Below, piece by piece: positions 53,271-63,736 of a DNA stretch of 64,000 bases. Within the stretch, counting starts at the first letter, position 1. Every line of letters starts with the position of its first letter. The notes below the pieces were generated by a model that ran no database searches, was not told the origin of the DNA, and worked only from the letters and a program-made list of their open reading frames with translations. The position numbers were made by a program, and so were the translations under genes. The DNA is from Pyropia haitanensis (Eukaryota > Rhodophyta > Bangiophyceae > Bangiales > Bangiaceae), in NCBI GenBank assembly GCA_008729055.1, contig SDUX01000006.1, positions 1,125,501 to 1,189,500 on the forward strand, in the 5' to 3' direction.

Positions 53271-54148
53271 CGGAGCCTGCGGGGTCGAGCCCGTTGTTCC
53301 GCAGCGTGTGCAGTCGGGGGACGCATGCACCAAGGGTATTGACGGACGCTGTGGAATGACGCCAGAAGGGCGGTGGCAGCCAGAGGGCGGCAGCGAACCC
53401 GCGGCGGCGTCGAGGAGCGGCAAGGGCGGCGCGCGCAGCGAGGAGCAGCGCACGGCAGCCAGTGGCAGAGGCAGGTGGCGGCGGCTGGGTGTAGCTGAGG
53501 CCACGGTCGGTGAGGGGCGGCGGGCGCAGAGCCTGGGATTGGTGGGGGGCCGCACGTCAGAAAACTCGTCCGCGCGCGTGTCAAGGAACGCCACCGCGCA
53601 CCCCTTGGCAGCCCGCCGGCGCCCTCGCCAGTCTCCCGCCCCTGCGCCGGTTCCCTCTTCGCCACCGCGTCCGCCGTCCACTCCCACACCCCCACCTCAA
53701 ACACGCCCAGCCGCTGCCGTCCCCGCCCACCGCTCACGCCTCGAGCCGCACCGCGCCACCGACCAGGCGGCCGGCCCAACAGTCGCCACGAATCGCACCC
53801 AGCCTCGCCCTCCCTTCCCGCCCGCCCGGCGCGCCCACTCTGCCTGTGACAAGGAGCTCGACCGGCGGCCGGCGCGGCGGTGCGGGCGGCCGTTGCCGGC
53901 GGCGGCGCCGCTCCAGCCCAGCAGGGCCGCACACCCACCCCCGCTCTGTCGCGGTCAGGACCCTACGGCCGCCGCAGGCGGCCTAGACCGCCAGCCGCGC
54001 ACGGGAACGCCAAAAGGGAAACCGCCCGTTTACATAAGTAACGCCCCACCCCCCCACCCCCCCCCCCTCACCCCCCCGCCAGACAGCACGCCGCCGCGCC
54101 CGTCGCCTGGGACAGCAGCGGCGCCCGCGCCCAAGCCGCCAGGCCGCT
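53271..54148. other. Convergent intergenic region
   Basis: 3' flanks of the membrane-protein gene and the AlkB-like gene, ending in C-rich sequence (54050-54070, 54180-54195). Frames on both strands lack coding bias. Confidence 0.45.
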
Positions 54149-54463
54149 TCAAGCCACAACCGCATCACCACCCCATCCCACCCCCCCCCCCCCCCAGACC
54201 TCACCGCACGGGTGGCGCCACCGCCGGCGGCAGGAGCGGCCGCAGCGGCGGCGACCGCGGGCGGCCGGCGCGGTCCCCCCCCCCCCTCTGCCGGGAGGGC
54301 CGAGCCGCGGCCGCAGCGGCGATGGGGGCGACGGCGCCTTGGGCGCCGCCGCCCACCCCTCACCGCCGCCGGTCCACGCGCCAACGTGCGACGCGGCCCG
54401 CCCCGCCGCGGGCGGCGGCGGCGGCGTCACCGCCACGGGTAGCGGTGGCGGCGGCGGCGGCAC

Positions 54464-54499
<36 letters not shown>

Positions 54500-54752
54500 C
54501 GCGGTCGCCGGACGTGGCCGGCGGCGGCGCCGCGGCTGCCCCCCCCCCCCCCCCCCCTCCCCCAGCGTGTTGTGTGGCGACAGTGACAGGACGGTGCGGA
54601 GGGTGAGGCTGACGCGCAGGCCGCGCGTCGCGCCCGCCGGGATGGCGTGCGTCCACTCCCGGTGCGCCGCGCCCGTCATGACGTACACCGCCCGGCGGGG
54701 GAGCCGCACGCGCACCCGGCGGGGGCGGCCGCCGTCACCGTCACCGCCACCG

Positions 54753-54788
<36 letters not shown>

Positions 54789-56102
54789 CCGTCACCACCG
54801 CCGGCCGCCGTCGCGGCGGTCGCGGCGTCGGCGGCGGCGGGCGCCCCCCCCCGGGGCGGCGCAAACACCATGACCGTCGGCGCGCCGAGGCAGACGCCCA
54901 CGATCTGGTCGCCCAGCTCGCCCATCCGGTTGTCATTGTGGGCGCCAATCCGCGGCGCGCGGCCGCGGGTGCGCGCGTCGTAGCGGGCAACGTGCAGCTG
55001 GTTGGGCACAAACGAGCCGAGGAGGGGGATGCCCGCCTGCAGGCGGGGGAGCAGCGTCGACGCAACGTAGGGGGGGAGCGGCGTCACGTGCACGGCGGGG
55101 TCAAAGACGCGCACCTTGTGGCCGGGCGCCACGCCAGGCGCGCCGCCGCCGCCACCGCCGCCGCCATCCCCGCCGGGCGTCCGCGGCCGCCGCGGCGTCG
55201 CCGGCGTCGCCGGCTCCACCGCGTACCGGTAGTGGGGCCCATAGTTCTTGGACTCGCGGGAGCCACGGTCCACCCACGGCACCCCCGCCGCCGTGTCGTC
55301 ATCCACAGCAGCAAGCAGCGCCGCTTCGGTCGCCGCGTCAATCGCGTCGCGCACGAGGTACAGGCCCGGCACGCCCGCCGCGTCGGCGGTCAGGCGCGGC
55401 ACGGCGGCGGCGCGGCGGGCGCCCCCCGCCCCCCCCCCCTCCCCCCCGTCGTGCCCCCCGCCGTCGGACCAGACAGACGACGTCGACCGCCAGCTGCTGA
55501 GGGAGCGGAGGCTCGCGCCCGACGCGTACGACGCAAACGACGCAAACGAGGAGAGGGAGATGCCGCTCAGCTGCCGCGACGCGGCCGACGAGGCCGCCCG
55601 GGGGGCCCAGCCGCCGCCGCCGCCGCCGCCGCCGCCGGCACCGCCCAGGCCCCCAAACGAGCCGGCCCGCCCGCCCACCGACCCGCCCGACGCGTGGGCG
55701 CTCACACACCGGCGCGCGGCGGGGCTCCGTTCCCCAGCCATGCCCGTCCCCCCCCGCGTTCCCCCCCCCCCCCCCTTTGCCGTCGGGCAAGGCCGCGGCC
55801 GCCGTGGCGGCGGCGGCGGCGGCGGCGACCGACCCCCCCCGGATGCCCGGCCGGCGCACCGACGGGCGGCCGGCGGCGCCCCCCCCCCCCCCCTCAACGC
55901 CGCGTACGCACTCGCCGAGCGGCGCGCGACGGGCGTCGCGCCGCCGTCGCCGATATCCTCGCTGTCCAACACGCACGCCGGCGGGGCGGCGGCGGCGGGT
56001 GCGGCGGCGGCGGCAGCAGCAGCAGAGGCGGCGGCGGCGGCGCCCCAGCCGACCCGCCGGTGGGCGTCGGCGGCGTGCGCGTGCGCGTCGTCGCGGTCAC
56101 CC

Positions 56103-56136
<34 letters not shown>

Positions 56137-56676
56137 GGGGGGGGTGCCGCCCAGCAGCGCCGGCGAGGACATGCCCGACGGGGGCCGCCGGGGGCGCGGC
56201 CGCGGCGCGGCGGGCCGCTCCCCGCGGCGGCCGCCCGGCGCGGCGACGCGGCCGCCGCCCGGCGCGGCGGCGGCGGCGGCGGCGCCGCCGCCGCCCGCGG
56301 CGGCGGCGGCAGCCGCGGCGGCAAGGACGGTAGCGGCCGGCAGGCGGACGACGCCCTCCCGGGCGGCGTGCTCCACCGGCGCGGCAAGCACGCCCGGCGG
56401 CGGCCGCCGTGGCCGCAGCCGCGGCCGCGGCGCCGCCGCCGGCGGCGCGGCCGACCACGGGGAGGCGGCGGCGGCGGCGGACGCGTCGGCGGCATCCGCC
56501 GCGGCCGCCGTCGCGGCCGACCGCCGCGGCGGCGGCGCCGCGGCGGTTGCCGCGGTGGCCGCCGCCGCCGCCGCGTCGGCGCGCCGCTGCCGCCGGCGGG
56601 AGGGGCGGAGGGCGGCGAGCCACTCGGCGGGGGTGCGGCGGCGGGGGGCGCCCGCGTGGCGGGCGGCGTGGCCCAT
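54149..56676 (-). CDS. AlkB-like 2-oxoglutarate/Fe(II) dioxygenase with long low-complexity arms
   Basis: The ATG at 56676 (MGHAARHAGAPRRRTPAEWL) begins a long Ala/Arg/Pro-rich arm. At the G10 run 56135-56144 the frame shifts to CVLDSEDIGDGGATPVARRS, a Ser-rich segment, then the catalytic domain: GLYLVRDAIDAATEAALLAA, RESKNYGPHYRYAVEP, LLGSFVPNQLHVARYDAR and IGAHNDNRMGELGDQIVGVC, where HND is the HxD iron-binding pair. Then come HREWTHAIPAG (distal His) and GLRVSLTLRTV with the two 2-oxoglutarate-binding Arg. This is the ALKBH arrangement; such enzymes demethylate DNA, RNA or proteins, substrate not predictable. A Gly run splits the domain between VMVF and RLPRRAVYVMTGAA. The C-terminus after SLSPHNTLGEGG is Pro/Gly-rich and its end is uncertain because of the C run 54541-54557. 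Confidence 0.7.
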
Positions 56677-56677
56677 C

Positions 56678-56721
<44 letters not shown>

Positions 56722-56770
56722 CGGGGGGGGGAAGCGAGCGGGGACACCGGATTGGCTTGGGGGGGTGTGG

Positions 56771-56805
<35 letters not shown>

Positions 56806-58597
56806 CGGGGGGGGTGCGCGGCGGTTGGGGGGTGGCCGACGGATCGCCTTGTCAATGTCAGGGAGGGCCCGTGACAAGGTCAGGGAGGGATGCCGGGGGG
56901 AGGGGGTGGGGGGGCGTGGGGCGATGAAGGGAGGGAGGGTGTCGGTCGCGCCGCGGGGGGGGGGGGGGGCGGAGACCGCCAGAGCGCAAGTCCCGAGCGG
57001 CGACGAACGGCGATGCGTCGAGGCAGGGTGGGTGTCGACGATGCCGAGAGGGGGGGGGGGTGGGCGACACCCGTGGGCGACACCCGGCGGGGGACGACGG
57101 AAGACGCGACACTCCTCAACGAGCCGCCGCCGCCGCCGCGGACGTGGGTGGGTCGACCGCAGGGGGGGGGGGGGAAAAAGCAAGAGCCACCACCCGTCGC
57201 CGCCGACGCGCGGCGGATCCGCCGCCGACACCGCCGCCCCCCCCCCCCACCCCCCCCCACCCCCCCCCCCCCCCCCGTCACCGCCGGCGGTGGTCGCACG
57301 CGGTGGCCGGCGGGAGCGCCAGGCCGACCGCCGCCCCGCCGCCACCGCCTCTGGCGTGGCGGCGGGAAGGAGGCTAGCCCAACGGCGGGGGGAAGGGGGG
57401 GGGGGGGGGTGAAGGCCCGCCGCACCCGCGCGGCCGGCGGCACCGCGCCGGCGGCGCCGCGGGTGCGCGGGTGGCACCCCCTGCCAGAGGTGGGCGGGGG
57501 GCGGGCCGGCCGGTCGGCGGGCCGGCCGGCCGTTGCGGCCTCCCCTCTTCCCCCCCCCCCCCCCGCCCACCCCCCGCTCCGCACCGTCAGCGGCGGCGGT
57601 CAAGGCGATGGAGGTGGCGGCGGCGGCGGCGGCGGCGGCGGGTGGGGGCGACGCCGGCGGCGGCGGCGGCGGGTGGCGGTGTCACGCACGTCCCGACGAC
57701 GGGGGGGGAGCTTGGCCGCGTGCCGACGGCTGGGGTCACGGAGTGGGGGGGGGGGGTTGGGCGGGTGGGTCGTCGGGGGGGGGGAAGGGGTGGGGGGGTG
57801 GGGGGGGGGGGGGGGAGGGGGGGGGGAGCGGCACGCCGCCAGCCCGCCGCGCGTCGCGCGCCGCGGCCGGCTCGGCGGGCGTGGGCCTGGCGCGGCAGCG
57901 GCGGCGGCGGAAGGGTGGTGGGTGCCGCGGCGGCACCCACCGGCAGCGGGCCGGTCGGCGGCGCCGTCGGCAGGCCGCGTTGGCACTGGTTGGGTAGGGC
58001 TGGCGGATGGCGTTTGGGGGCGGGGGGGGGGCGGGGGGAATGGCGGGATCTGGGGTGAGGGCGCGGCCCAACGGACCGGCCCGGCGCACTGTCGTTGCGG
58101 GCGCTGGCACGGCGGTTGGCGGGGGCGGCGCCTCGCCAGGCAACTGTCCGCACAGTTGTATCTTTTGGGGGCGCCGTGGCGCCGATATCAGTGATCTTTT
58201 TGTTTCTCGAGACTTTTCGAGTCGAATGCGGGGTGGTGGGGGAGCGCTGTTGCCGAGCGGAATTGGGAATGCACGTAGCGCGCCCGTCGCGTGTGGCGGT
58301 CACGACGGAGGAACTTTGGCAAGAGCTGTCATTGTACTTTGATCGACAATTGCGAGCGGGTGGTGGGCAGGGGTCGGACCCGCGCGGCGTGTTCCCGCGT
58401 CTTTGTGCTGGTGATGTCCCTCTGGTGGACGACCCCGACACGGCAAGCGCCCGCCGCTCCGTTGGCCGCTGTTCTGCCACCGTGTGCCCTTTCCCCGTTG
58501 GCGTGTGGCGGCCGCGGCCGCGCGTGGTTCCTCCCCTTGCCCCCTCTCTTCTTTCGCCTGTCGCTGCGGCGGCCCCCCCCCCCCCGCGGCCGCCGCC
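56677..58597. other. G-rich divergent region between AlkB-like and topoisomerase VI A genes
   Basis: Exceptionally rich in mononucleotide runs: G34 at 56772-56805, C runs at 57238-57276, and multiple G tracts at 57740-57830 that could form quadruplexes. A short plus-strand stretch at 57670-57750 (GVTHVPTTGGELGRVPTAGV) has G/C-ending codons and might belong to a small gene starting at the ATG 57608, but no continuous frame supports it. Confidence 0.4.
56772..56805. repeat. 34-nt poly-G tract
   Basis: The longest mononucleotide run in the window, followed by C and another eight G. It lies about 100 bp upstream of the AlkB-like start codon, on the strand opposite to that gene. Confidence 0.9.
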
Positions 58598-60375
58598 ATG
58601 CCGCCGCGCGCCAAGGGCAAGGCGCCCGCCAAGCCGCGGGCGGCGGCCGCGGCGGCGGGCGGCACCGCCGCCGCGCGGCGGCCGCGGGCCAAGGCACGTA
58701 CCGGTGGCGCCGCGGGCGCCGACGCGGCGGCCTTCCCGACCGCCGCCGCCGCCGCCGCCGCCGCCGGCACCGCCGACGTGGGCATTGACAACGTCATGGC
58801 GGCGGTGCGGGGGCTGCGCGCCGCGGCGTCGGCGCGGGGGCGGGTGGGGGGGGGGGGGCGCCGGCGCCGGCGGCGGCGTCGTCGCCGGCGGCGGCGGGCC
58901 CGTCGGGCGGTGCGGTGGCGGTGGCTGGGGATGGCGGCGGCGGGGGGGGGGCGGCGCCGGCAGCCGGGTGCTGACGCTCGCGGACCTCAACCTGCCCAAC
59001 GTGACGAAAGAGGTGCGGGAGCTGGCGCCCGCCGACGCGGCGCTGATTATCGAGGGCATTTTTGGGGACGTGGTCACCACCATCCTGGCCGGCAACGGCT
59101 TCTCCTACACCGTCCCGGACCGGTCGGCGGCCAACCACATGTACGTCGAGGCGCTCGACCGGATTGTGCTCAAGGACCGGGTGTCGCAGCGGGCGTTTGC
59201 CAACGCGTCGACCGTCCGCAAGGCGGTCATCACGACGCGCGTCATGCAGCTGGTGCACCAGCTGCTGCGGAAGAACATCCACACCTCCAAGCGCGACCTC
59301 TTCTACGCCGACCCCAACCTGTTTACCGCGCAGGAGGAGAGTGACGCCGTGCTCAATGATATCGCGTGCATTGTGGGGTGCACCCGCACGTCGCTGGCGG
59401 TGGTGGCCTCGGATAAGGTACGGGCGGTGGTGACGGCGCCGGGTGAATGGGGAGTGAGAAATGAGAGCGGTGGGAGCTACTGGGTTCCGTGCTGTTTGCC
59501 GGCTGCTTCTTGGTACCACGAGTCAGCCGGTGGTCGTGTAGGTGGCGGTACTGAGCGGTGCGATGGCGGTGGAAGAGGGTGCAAGCTTTTTGTATCAGGC
59601 ACTGACAGACCGGGTTCTGGCTCTGACATGTTTTTTTTTGCTTCGCTGCATTCTGGGCGACTGCTGTTTTGTGGCGTGCTGTCCTCTGGGTACCCGCCTT
59701 TTCTCGCCGCAGGGTGTGGTCATTGGACGCGTGAGCTTCCGGGAGGCCGGGGACTTTATCGACTGCACCAAGATGGGCGTCGGTGGCAAGGCCATTCCGC
59801 CCTACATTGACCAGATTACCGAGATCGAGTCGGACGCCGAGTTCATCCTGCTGGTGGAGAAGAACGCCGCGTTTACGCGTCTGTCGGAGGACCGCTTCTA
59901 CAACAAGTACCCATGTATTATGGTGACGGGCAAGGGCCAGCCGGATGTGGCCACACGCCTCTTCCTGCGGCGGATGCGCGACCAGCTCCACATCCCTGTG
60001 CTCGGCCTGGTGGACGCGGATCCGTATGGTCTCAAGATCCTGTCTGTGTATATGTCCGGTTCCAAGAGCATGAGCTACGACTCGGCCAACCTCACCACCC
60101 CGGACATCAAGTGGCTGGGCGTGCGCCCGTCGGACCTGGAAAAGTTCAGCATCCCCGAGCAGTGCCGGCTGCCGATGACGGCCAGCGATATCGAGACGGG
60201 CAAGGCGCTGCTCAAGGAGGAGTTTATCACCAAGAACCCGGCGTGGGTGGCGGAGCTCGAGACGATGGTCAACACAAAGGAGAAGGCGGAGATCCAGGTG
60301 CTGACGCACTTTGGCTTCCAGTTCATCACCGAGGTGTACCTGCCGCAAAAGCTGCAGGCGGGGGACTGGATCTAG
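58598..60375 (+). CDS. DNA topoisomerase VI subunit A (SPO11-3/TOP6A type), one intron
   Basis: Exon 1 58598-59417, intron 59418-59712 (GTACGG...CGCAG), exon 2 59713-60375; the junction reads [15 protein letters not shown]. Subunit A cuts both DNA strands in a type IIB topoisomerase with subunit B, needed for endoreduplication in plants. The Ala/Arg-rich N-terminus [14 protein letters not shown] needs one frame change at G runs (58846-58858). Then come [30 protein letters not shown] with the catalytic Tyr of the 5Y-CAP domain, and the Toprim domain: [10 protein letters not shown] (metal Glu) and [20 protein letters not shown] (DxD). [30 protein letters not shown] and [16 protein letters not shown] match the plant SPO11-3 subtype better than meiotic SPO11-1/2. 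Intact active-site residues. Confidence 0.92.
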
Positions 60376-61204
60376 GTGTCGCCAGGCGCGCGGCTTTGCC
60401 GAGCCGGCGACGTGCAGGTCGGCGCGGCGGCATCACCACTGTGTTTGGTTGTGATGGACGCCTGTCAACGGGTGGCGGCACGGTGCGTAGGGGTACGCCT
60501 CCGTGCGCGCCTGTGGTCGTTGCGTCGGGTGCCAGTGGTGGACCCCAGACTAGCCGTTTTGCCGCCGCCACACTACCTCATAGCTGGCAGCCGTGGGCGC
60601 CGCGTCGCCGCTTGTGCCTGAGCGCGACGCACATGCTGACTGTTTGCTTTCAGGAGCCGGCACCGCTGGTCCGCAACTCCCCTGTACCTCTGTCCTGTAT
60701 CGACGCTCCCGCCGTTTTGGACCGGGCCACCCATTCCGTACGGTGTGGCGCGGCAAGTTTGCTGGGCGGCGCGTTGCTCCTCGCCTTCCTCTTGTTTGGG
60801 CAACGCGCGGTGACGCGGCACGCGTGCCTGGGCCTGGCCCTCCGCACACCCCTATCCACGCAACCTGGCCAGGCACGTCACCCTGGTCACTGCCTTGGCT
60901 TGGCGTCTGCCCGTTGCGGTCGTTCAGTCCGCTGGGGCATCCCTGTTGACGAGCCGCGTGCGCGGCCACCTCCCCATCCTGTCTGGCTTCGGAGCCGCCC
61001 CGCGCTGGCCCGACGTCCGAGTCGAGAAGGAAAAGCGCCTGCTTGGTCTCACGCAAGCTCCCTGCGCCTCACAACAACCACGCGCTCCCCCCCTGCGTTA
61101 CCCCATCGCGCGTACTCCTTTTTGTCCACTGCGGCCCGCTCTTTTCCTTCAGCACTGCCCTCTCCTCGTAGCCACGCCCACCACCCCCGCAACCGCCACC
61201 ACCA
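60376..61204. other. Convergent intergenic region
   Basis: 3' flanks of the topoisomerase gene and the membrane-protein gene. No frame with coding bias or domain. Confidence 0.5.
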
Positions 61205-62019
61205 CTACAAAAAGAACCCCCCACTCAGGTGGGCCGCCCAGAGCACCCCCCCCAGGTAGGCCAGCTCGGCGGCGTTGCCGACCAACCAAAACGCGACCGA
61301 CCCGCGGCGCGTGCTCCCCTGCGCCGCCACCGCCGCGACGGCGCCGACCACCAGCGGCAGCGCCGACCACCCCCCCCCCGACGCGAGCGCCACCACCCCC
61401 AGCAGCCCCGAGTAGCCCACCGTCGCGACGGCGGGCAGCGCCAGCACCCGCCGCGCGGCCGACGACGCGCGCGTGCGCGGCGACGGCGCACCCGCACCCG
61501 CCCCCGGTGCCGCACCCGCACCCGCACCCGCACCCGCACCCGCACCCGCCGCCGTCGCCGTCGCCGTCGCCGCCGTCGTCGTTGGCGTGGACGTGCCCGG
61601 CCGCCGCCGCCGCCCGGCGGGCCCGCCCACCAGCGGCGCGCCCGGCGTGTCGCTCTCACCCGGCACCACGTAGCGGAGGACGCCAAACGCGCGGAGCGGC
61701 GTCAGCTCCACCCGGATCGCGGCGAGCAGCGTCAGCGCCGCCAGCACCGCCGCCACCGCCCAGTGCCCCGCGAGGAGCGTCGACGCGGACAGCCCCCCCC
61801 CCGCCCCCCCGCCCCCCCCCCACACCGGCAGCCCACACCGCAGCGCCACCGCGTACGCGACCGGGATCATGACTGGCGCGACGGCGTGAAAGACGTACCG
61901 CAGCCGGTTGAGCCGGCCGAGCGTGTCGCCCTCGCCGACGGCGCTGCCCACCCCCGTGATGCCAAAGCCGAGCGCCTGCGTGACGAGGACGGCGCCAAAC
62001 GCGGCGGCGGCGGCGACCG

Positions 62020-62050
<31 letters not shown>

Positions 62051-62615
62051 AGCGGCGGCGGCCGCCGGCGCCACCACCACCGCCGACGGCGCAACGCCGG
62101 GGACGCCCACCCCCGGCGGCGCGGCGGAGAGGGCGGCCGCCACCGCCGGCGCGGCGGCGGCCGCCACGTACGCCGCCATCCCCGCGTAGACGGTGCAGTA
62201 GGCGAGCTGGATGCCGCTGCCGACAGACACGACCACCCGCGACGGCGCGGGGGGGGTCGGCTGCGAGCCCGGCGGGGGGGCGTCGTGGACACCGCCGCGG
62301 GCTCCCCGGCCGCCACCGCCGCCGCCGACGGCACGACCGCCGCGGCGGCGGCGGCGGCCGCGTCGGCGGCCGCGTCGGCGGCGGCGTCGAGGGGCGTCTC
62401 CGCGGGCTCCTCCTCACCGCCGGGGACGCCGGGGGGGGGGGCGCCGCCGCCACCGGCGCGGCGCGCGCGCGCCTCGGCGGCGGCGCGGCGACGGGGGCGG
62501 CGGCGGCGGCCGCGCCGGCGCGACGGGCGGGCGGGGCACAGCCCCACCGCCGTCGGCTGGTGGCGGTGGCGGGCGTCAATGGTGTCAGCAGCGGGCCGAC
62601 AAAGGCGGGCGCCAT
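61205..62615 (-). CDS. Polytopic membrane protein of unknown function, frame broken at homopolymers
   Basis: The ATG at 62615 (MAPAFVGPLLTPLTPATATS, then Arg/Ala-rich) could begin an organelle targeting peptide. Frame changes are needed at G11 62431-62441 and at the G8/G7 runs 62249-62280. Then at least six hydrophobic helices follow: VSVGSGIQLAYCTVYAGMAA, FGAVLVTQALGFGITGV, YVFHAVAPVMIPVAYAVAL, HWAVAAVLAALTLLAAIRV, ALPAVATVGYSGLLGVVALA, and SVAFWLVGNAAELAYLGGVL. A conserved-looking loop DTLGRLNRLRYVFH sits between helices. The AGAGAG linker is encoded by a hexamer repeat (61511-61549). Family not recognised; a plastid membrane location is a guess from the N-terminus. Confidence 0.5.
61511..61549. 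repeat. CGCACC hexanucleotide tandem repeat
   Basis: Six to seven units; on the minus strand they encode an Ala-Gly dipeptide repeat in the membrane protein. Confidence 0.85.
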
Positions 62616-63301
62616 GGCGCCACTGCTCCGCGTGCGGCGGGCGCGGAAGGCGTCGCGGGGGGTAGACGCGGCAGCGTCAACAGCGGCGGCCAACGACGCA
62701 GCAGGGCCGCGCACCCGGGAGCATGGGGGGGGGGGCGGATATGGGCTGCGCCGCTTGGAAGGGGTAGGCCGCGTGCACCACAGCGGCGGGCGCCGTCAAC
62801 GACGACGCGCGGGCGGCGGCAGTCGACGACGGGGCGACGGTAGTCGCAGCGGCGTGGGGCGGGGCACCGCGGCGGACGCCGCCAATGCGGATCGCGGTCT
62901 CGGTGCGGTGGGGGGGGGGCGCGTGCCATCTCCGCGACGCTCCCAAGACGCGCAGGTCGGCGTGCTGCAAAGCGTGAATCCATAATTGCATCACTCCCCA
63001 ACACAACTATGACAAGTTTACGTCTCTGTGAACAACTTTCACGTGCAAAACGCGCCTGGTAGCTCGGGAAAGAAAGCAAGATCGAGACGGATCAGGATGA
63101 AAAGTATGAAAGTGATGATCCCACAAGAGAAACTCTGAAGCGCGAGTTCCGAGTGGAGATCACTAAATACGCACTTACTGTTCCCTCGTCTTGATCGCCA
63201 TGGCGGTGCGGCCTCGCCTCCGTGCCTCCCCCGCCTCGCCGTCGTCTGCCCTTTCTGCGCACCATCCCGCGGCCGCCTGGCCGACACCCCGTCTCGTTCC
63301 C
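62616..63301. other. Intergenic, with A/T-rich island 62970-63190
   Basis: 5' flank of the membrane-protein gene (-). The A/T-rich island resembles other non-coding islands in the window; an intron or leader of a plus-strand gene to its right is possible. No gene seen. Confidence 0.4.
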
Positions 63302-63736
63302 ATGGACACCGCCCTCCACGCCTGCCGCGCGCCGCCGTCGGCGCCGCCGTCATGGACGGCCCCCGCATCGGCGGCATGGGCCACCCCCCCCACCGCCGCG
63401 TTGGTCGTGCGGGCGGCCGCCCCCACGCGCGCGGCCGGCGCCCGTCGCGGCCGGCGGGGTCAGTCAACCTCGGGGGGAGTGGCGTCGGCGCCGCCCCTCG
63501 CTCCACACGGCGCGGTGGACTGTTTGCCACCCGCCCGGCGCGGCGCGGGATGGCGGCGCGGTGCGGGATGGCGGCGCGTGCGCGGCGCGGGGGTGGACGT
63601 GCCGCTTGCCCGGCCGCCCGCCCGGCCGGCCGGCCGCCCGCCTGCCCGCCCGCCCGCTGACGCAGCCGCGGCTGCTGGTGCCGCTGCTGTGGGCGCCGCG
63701 GACGGTGGTGCCGCTGCTGTTGGCGCCGCGGGCTGA
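63302..63736 (+). CDS. Doubtful hypothetical open frame near the window edge
   Basis: The ATG at 63302 (MDTALHACRAPPSAPPSWTA) opens a frame of 144 residues with mostly G/C-ending codons. An overlapping frame carries PRLLVPLLWAPRTVVPLLLA near 63665-63730, which also looks coding, so the true structure may involve a frame change or continue beyond the window. No domain recognised; artefact of high GC not excluded. Confidence 0.2.
   Translation: MDTALHACRAPPSAPPSWTAPASAAWATPPTAALVVRAAAPTRAAGARRGRRGQSTSGGVASAPPLAPHGAVDCLPPARRGAGWRRGAGWRRVRGAGVDVPLARPPARPAGRPPARPPADAAAAAGAAAVGAADGGAAAVGAAG

Noticed and set aside
57471..58058. Plus-strand frame with one coding-like stretch
   Set aside because: Only about 25 codons look coding; no continuous frame or homopolymer position joins them to a start.
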